In this document: positions 59,595 to 64,000 of the stretch, piece by piece
Layout: every line of letters begins with the position of its first letter
How positions within the stretch are numbered: position 1 is the stretch's first letter
NCBI GenBank assembly: GCA_029582165.1
Contig: CM055886.1
Span: forward strand, 28,633,169-28,697,168
DNA: 64,000 bases
Direction: 5' to 3'
Origin: Portulaca oleracea
Taxonomy: Eukaryota; Streptophyta; Magnoliopsida; Caryophyllales; Portulacaceae
Position numbers and translations under genes: made by a program
The notes under the pieces: generated by a model
What the model was told of the DNA's origin: nothing
Databases searched by the model: none
Seen by the model: the letters and a program-made list of their open reading frames with translations, nothing else

Positions 59595-60915
59595 TGTGTT
59601 CGGTTGTGTATTTTTGTGGTTTTCTAAGTAGGGGTTGTCGGTCCACAGGGATGGGTGTTAGGCTTGATTAAGGTAATCGGTTTGCGTAAAGGGTTTGTCT
59701 CAATGCGGGAGGCGGTAAATTATGTAAAGGAAAACAATAAATCTAACCTAGGCATGAATCAAAGAAAGCAATTAAAGGCATGAAATCAAATAAAGCAATT
59801 AAAAGCAAGAATTAAGAAAGCAATAAACTACAACTAGAGTAAACAAATGAAATTAGGGAGCAAGAAATTATACCTTTGATGAACAATCTTCAATAAAACT
59901 TCAATCTAACTTGGATTTCCCCTGAACAAACAAGAAAATCGTGAATTGGATTACTAAGAATCTCCAAATCCCCACTTGAGAGTGGAATTTGTGACCCTTA
60001 GCCCTCCTCCTCACTAAAAAGTGGATTGGGTGAGATTTTCACTAGAAAGCTTTTGAAATCAAATCAACAATGGAGATTAGAGAGACAGAGAGAGAGAGAA
60101 AGAGAGAGAAAGCTTGTAAATACTTCAATGGAAATTTGCTTGAATTGAGAAAGCTTGAGAAAGTATGCTAGAAATCAAAGAAAGCTTGAAGAACAAAAGA
60201 AAACTTGAAGAACAATTAAAGAAAGCAATTAAAAAAAGTAATTAAATCTAATCTAATCCTACTCCTAAAACTACCTAGGCTACTTTTTAAAGTGCTGAAT
60301 ACAAGTGGGTATTTATAGAAGAAGGAAATTACAACCCCTAAACCCTAGAAGAAATCGCACAACGCCACACATTACACCGCCGACAGCGGTCGGAGTCGTC
60401 GGGACGGACGAGTCGGCCATCGCTGTTTCACCGTCGCGGCTGGTCGCGGGCGTTACGTACAAGGTCGCGGGCGCGACAGCAGAGGTCGCGGTCGAGTCGT
60501 GCTTCTGTCCGCGGTTGGTTCTTCCCTCCGCAGCTGGTTGCGGGCGCGACCAATGTTGTGATGGGCGCTACCTTCTTCGTTTTGGCCGACGTCTCCGATG
60601 CCCAGAACACTGTCACGGGCGTGACAAGGGTGACTCGGGCGAGTCTTGGGTCTGTGTCATTCCCCTGTTTTGCACCAGAAAATGGAAATGGACTTTCGGG
60701 TCGGTTTCGCCTCGGTTCTCGGCTCGGGTTGACTTGGTTTGACTCGGGAAATAGCTCGGAATTCCCAAAAAAGCCTCATTTAAACCTGGTTTCCTTCTAA
60801 CCCTTTATATTCCTACAAAACACAAAATCACTATATCTAATATATAATCAAGGTCTAAAATAAACACAAATACCCTATAAAAGAGATAAAATTCGGCTCG
60901 GAACGAGACCGAACA
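59595..60915 (-). repeat. LTR of a second family-D element (3' LTR)
   Basis: 1321 bp. On the minus strand it starts TGTTCGGTCTCGTTCCGAG and ends in ACCGAACACA, homologous to the solo LTR 24521-27177 at both ends (shared phrase AAGTAGGGGTTGTCG near the left end). A minus-strand TATA (CTATAAATACCC) lies at 60310-60321. GC-rich hairpins with a GG loop (60464-60477, 60536-60551, 60611-60626) lie upstream of it. Being downstream of the minus-strand coding region, it is the 3' LTR. Confidence 0.8.
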
Positions 60916-63056
60916 ACACTCCAACACAAGGGTTTGCTCGCCCCGAGCAAATTGAAAACAAATATAAGGACTAGAAAAGAAACTTAAAAAACCCTAACTC
61001 ACTTTCGCAGGAATCGCGGATGCATTTAGCACATGCATCAAGCCCTTTAAACCCCTTGGCAGCCCAAGTGGACGAGGTAGGTCTCGTGAGGGTTTCTAGA
61101 AGCTTTACCCACAAAAGCCACAGAAAAAGGAGAGAGGGAAAGTGAAAAACAAAACAAGTTTGAAAAGAAAACAAGGAAAACGAATTTGTTTCAAGGAAAA
61201 GTGCAATCTCAATCAAGAAAACAATATTAATCCTCCAAAAAGGAACCGTTATGAGCATCTCACAAACACCTAACTTAGGCAAATGTCAATCTTAGAGGTT
61301 TTCGATCCCCTACACCTCATGTAAAGCTAAATCCCGAGTGGGTTTTAACTGATTCCGATCGACCCCTAAGACTCACACCCGAGCTTAAAAAACAAAACGA
61401 ACAAGAAACGCAAAGAGATGCCCTCCCCCGCATTTGGTCGCCCTTGGCTTGGTGAGGGCCGCAGGTGATGCAAGGAAAGGCTCCTCACTTTATTAACACT
61501 TAACTTCTTTTTGGGTTGGGTATTTCCAACAATTTTTCTTTAAAGCTTAAAGGTCGAGGTTAGTTTTGCGGGAATTGCAACGGCCCAAAATTGGGGTTTA
61601 CCCTCCCAGCAGAGTCTTTTCCATACACCTCTTCGTCGCGAACGATATAGTAAGAGGTTTAAGGGGTAATAGCGTCGTACCGCTAATACCGGTCCCGTGT
61701 AGGTCACTAACTTTATGTTGGTTAATGTCGTTCAACCGACACGCCCCAATTAATTCATTTATTTGAGAATTGAATTCTCTTTTTCTTTGTTTTTGCTTGC
61801 TTTTTTTTTTTTTGCACAGAACAAGCTCGGATACGGGTCCCTAGGGTCTCCCGATTTCAACTAGAACGTGAAGTAAATCAGGGATCTCGCTAGACACTCA
61901 ATGAATGGAATCTAATTAAATGAGTCATGACAATCACCCAAGATAGGGTCGAAAATGCTCAAACCGTTTTCTTTTAAAGAAGATTAAAAAAGTCTTCCCA
62001 ATTTTTGACAACAAAATCCAAGAAATGAAACCAAAAACGAAAACAAAAGCGAAAACTTTTAAGGTTTTTCACTCTCTTTTTTCTCCCTTTTTATTCGCAC
62101 AAAACTTTTTTAGATTTTTGGACACAAACTACGAAAAACAAAACTAAAAGACTCAAAACTAGATTATCTACCCATGAACAATGAAAGATATCACCCCCAC
62201 TCCAACACAAAACATCACAATGTCTCCATCATGAGAAGGGTGTCACAAGTAAGGTAGAAAACCGAAGAAAAGCATATATACAAACACTTATCACATAAAA
62301 AGCGGTGGCGACCCGAGCCCAGACGGCTCCAACAACAAAATATTCCCAACAATCACACTCATGGGGTTCGCCACCCAAAAGGAAAAATCAAGCATGCAAG
62401 GTGGATCAATAATATACACATAAAGAGAAGGTGGAAGGAGGTTACCTCAAGATCTTCAATAAAAGTATAACCAATCCACGATCCAAAGAACATGACACCA
62501 TAGGTTAGAAATAAACAAGAAAAGCATACTATGTGTGATGATTCACATGCAAGATCGAAAGGAAAAACAAACTATACAAGACACTAGGGACTAAAGAACT
62601 AAAGAAACTAAAATATTTACAAAACGACTCTCACTGTCCTTTTTTTTTTCTTTTCTTAAACTCAAAAACCAGAATGCATACTACCCTCCCACTCCCACAC
62701 AAAGAGGTTGTCATATCCTCAAAGGAAACAGAAGTAGGTAAGCAAGAACCCCAAAATAAAAGAAAAAGACACACAAAAAGAAAATAAAATAAGAGAAGAA
62801 AACTAACTTACTAACTTTATTTACAAGAGAAGGGAACGATATTACCTGGTTGGGTATTGAGCATACCCAAACAATGAAATCTCATAATAATCAACTATCC
62901 ATGGAGCCTAAACCTCTCCATATCACCTCAAGATATCGGGCACCATGTCACAACCATTCAACGCCCGGAGTAACAAGTCATGCATCCGTGAATGCATCTC
63001 AGAATGGTGGTGGTAAGAGCACACTCGCAAAATTACATCAACAAACATTAATGCTC
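60916..63056 (-). mobile_element. 3' untranslated internal region of the family-D element
   Basis: Next to the LTR, a 19-base hairpin TTTGCTCG-CCC-CGAGCAAA lies at 60933-60951, a feature I recall near the 3' end of Athila/Tat-type elements. The rest, to 63056, has only short frames and a poly(T) run, and no recognised domain. Confidence 0.6.
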
Positions 63057-64000
63057 TTAACAGTTTATCGAATGCCTTAGAAAAGTCAAAGAAATGATGA
63101 AACGCAAGAATGTACAAGACTTTCCTAGGCACGGTGAAGTAAGACATGACATATGATTCCTCCCGTGACTCGTAAATGGAGATTGGGTATACAAATCAAC
63201 GGAAGGGGGCAATACAACACAATCCTGAACGTGCTCATGCAAAGACTTGGATGCCAACAATGATTCACACTCAATATCCATGTAATTTTCATCAAACACA
63301 GATTCCAAATCACAACTTTCATCCAAATAATCATTATAATCATCAACGGGTGATAAGGAAAAAGCAGGGTTAGACCACATCATAACACTCCCAACATCAC
63401 ACACAAGCACATCTTCATCTTCGTCAATATCAGACCCACAAGAAGAACTATCAACATCAAAAGACAAAGGTACATCATTCAAAACAACGTCAAAGGTGAA
63501 AATGGAAGGCTCCGGATCATAACTCATAGTGAATGACTAATAAAGCATGCCATCATCAAAAACTTCATTGTCAACAACCAAGTCTAAACAATCATGATCA
63601 ATCCCCAAAGAACTAGGCTCATCATCACAAGAATGCACATCAATGGACTCACATGCAAGGATAGATAATGGCTCACTAATGCAATGATTCTCAATGAAAG
63701 TGAACAAATCAGTATCAAGCACACATTCAATCACAACAGATTCGATTTCACTCTCAACAAGATCATGCTCAATTACATCACAAGCATCATGGCATTCAAT
63801 AGACTCAACTTTTTCTTCACATAAAGGCATGGACAATGGTGTGGACAATGGTTCATCATCTAGCATGTTTCCATCAATTTCTACATCATCACACACAAAA
63901 TCATCATGTTCCTCATGCTCACTAGGTAGGGCTAGAGCTAAGGAATCGCTAAGTAGTCTAAGGCATGGTCGGTCATAGTAATATTCATCCTCATCATACA
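63057..64000 (-). pseudogene. Acidic reading frame of the family-D element, one in-frame TAG, cut by the window end
   Basis: The minus-strand frame is open from the window edge (about 63998) to a TAG at 63539-63537, then open again in the same frame to 63057: about 313 codons with one stop. Translation near the edge contains YYDRPCLRLLSD. The rest is very acidic (Asp, Glu, Ser, Cys; e.g. DIDEDEDVLVCDVGS) and without RT, integrase or zinc-knuckle motifs. Its place, about 2 kb before the 3' LTR, suits an extra ORF or a poorly conserved gag/pol spacer. I do not recognise the protein. The stop may be decay, read-through or a sequencing error. Confidence 0.55.

Overview
This window reads as nuclear DNA from a large, repeat-rich plant genome, most likely a eudicot; I cannot name the species. 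The signs are intron-containing plant genes, plant-type LTR retrotransposons, plant MITEs, a 5S-derived Cassandra-like sequence and AT-rich intergenic DNA. Two host genes can be supported. One is a single-exon hybrid proline-rich / eight-cysteine-motif secreted protein (11770-12195, +). The other is an eight-exon VAP27-type vesicle-associated protein (15383-20500, -) whose 234-aa frame I followed through every splice site. Almost everything else is mobile-element sequence, much of it with readable target-site duplications (TSDs).

Layout. 1-11.1 kb: a 3.4-kb chromovirus-like solo LTR, then a decayed Ty1/copia element. The copia element is broken by an hAT-type MITE, which itself holds a CACTA-type MITE, and by a 1.1-kb CACTA element carrying a 52-bp tandem array and a Cassandra-like 5S module. 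11.1-20.7 kb: the two genes, a Pack-MULE-like element and small MITEs, several of them in VAP27 introns. 21-27.2 kb: a broken Ty3/gypsy integrase remnant and a 2.66-kb solo LTR (family D) containing an hAT MITE. 27.7-52.8 kb: a three-tier nest of Tat/Ogre-like Ty3/gypsy elements. Element C (- strand) was split by the 21.8-kb element A (+, TSD AATGG), and A was split inside its gag by the 9-kb element B (-, TSD GCTGG). A and B keep gag but show no recognisable pol. 52.8-59.6 kb: a 2-kb insertion with 457-bp inverted LTR-like arms, a copia LTR fragment, and a MULE-type MITE split by a 1.6-kb solo LTR (E). 59.6-64 kb: a second family-D LTR and its internal region, which runs off the window with an acidic reading frame.

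The most unusual signal is shared by several unrelated LTR families (A, B, D, probably E and the window start). Each is dotted with short perfect or near-perfect hairpins that have a family-specific 2-4-nt loop: TCGC in A, GTCT/AGAC in B, GG in D. The flanking arms change from copy to copy yet stay complementary. In D they lie upstream of the TATA box; in A and B they also occur downstream and inside the element. I propose these as independently amplified, covarying micro-hairpins. Many indels between LTR copies fall at CCG/CTG/CAG sites and may be assembly errors, so LTR-divergence dating here would be unsafe.
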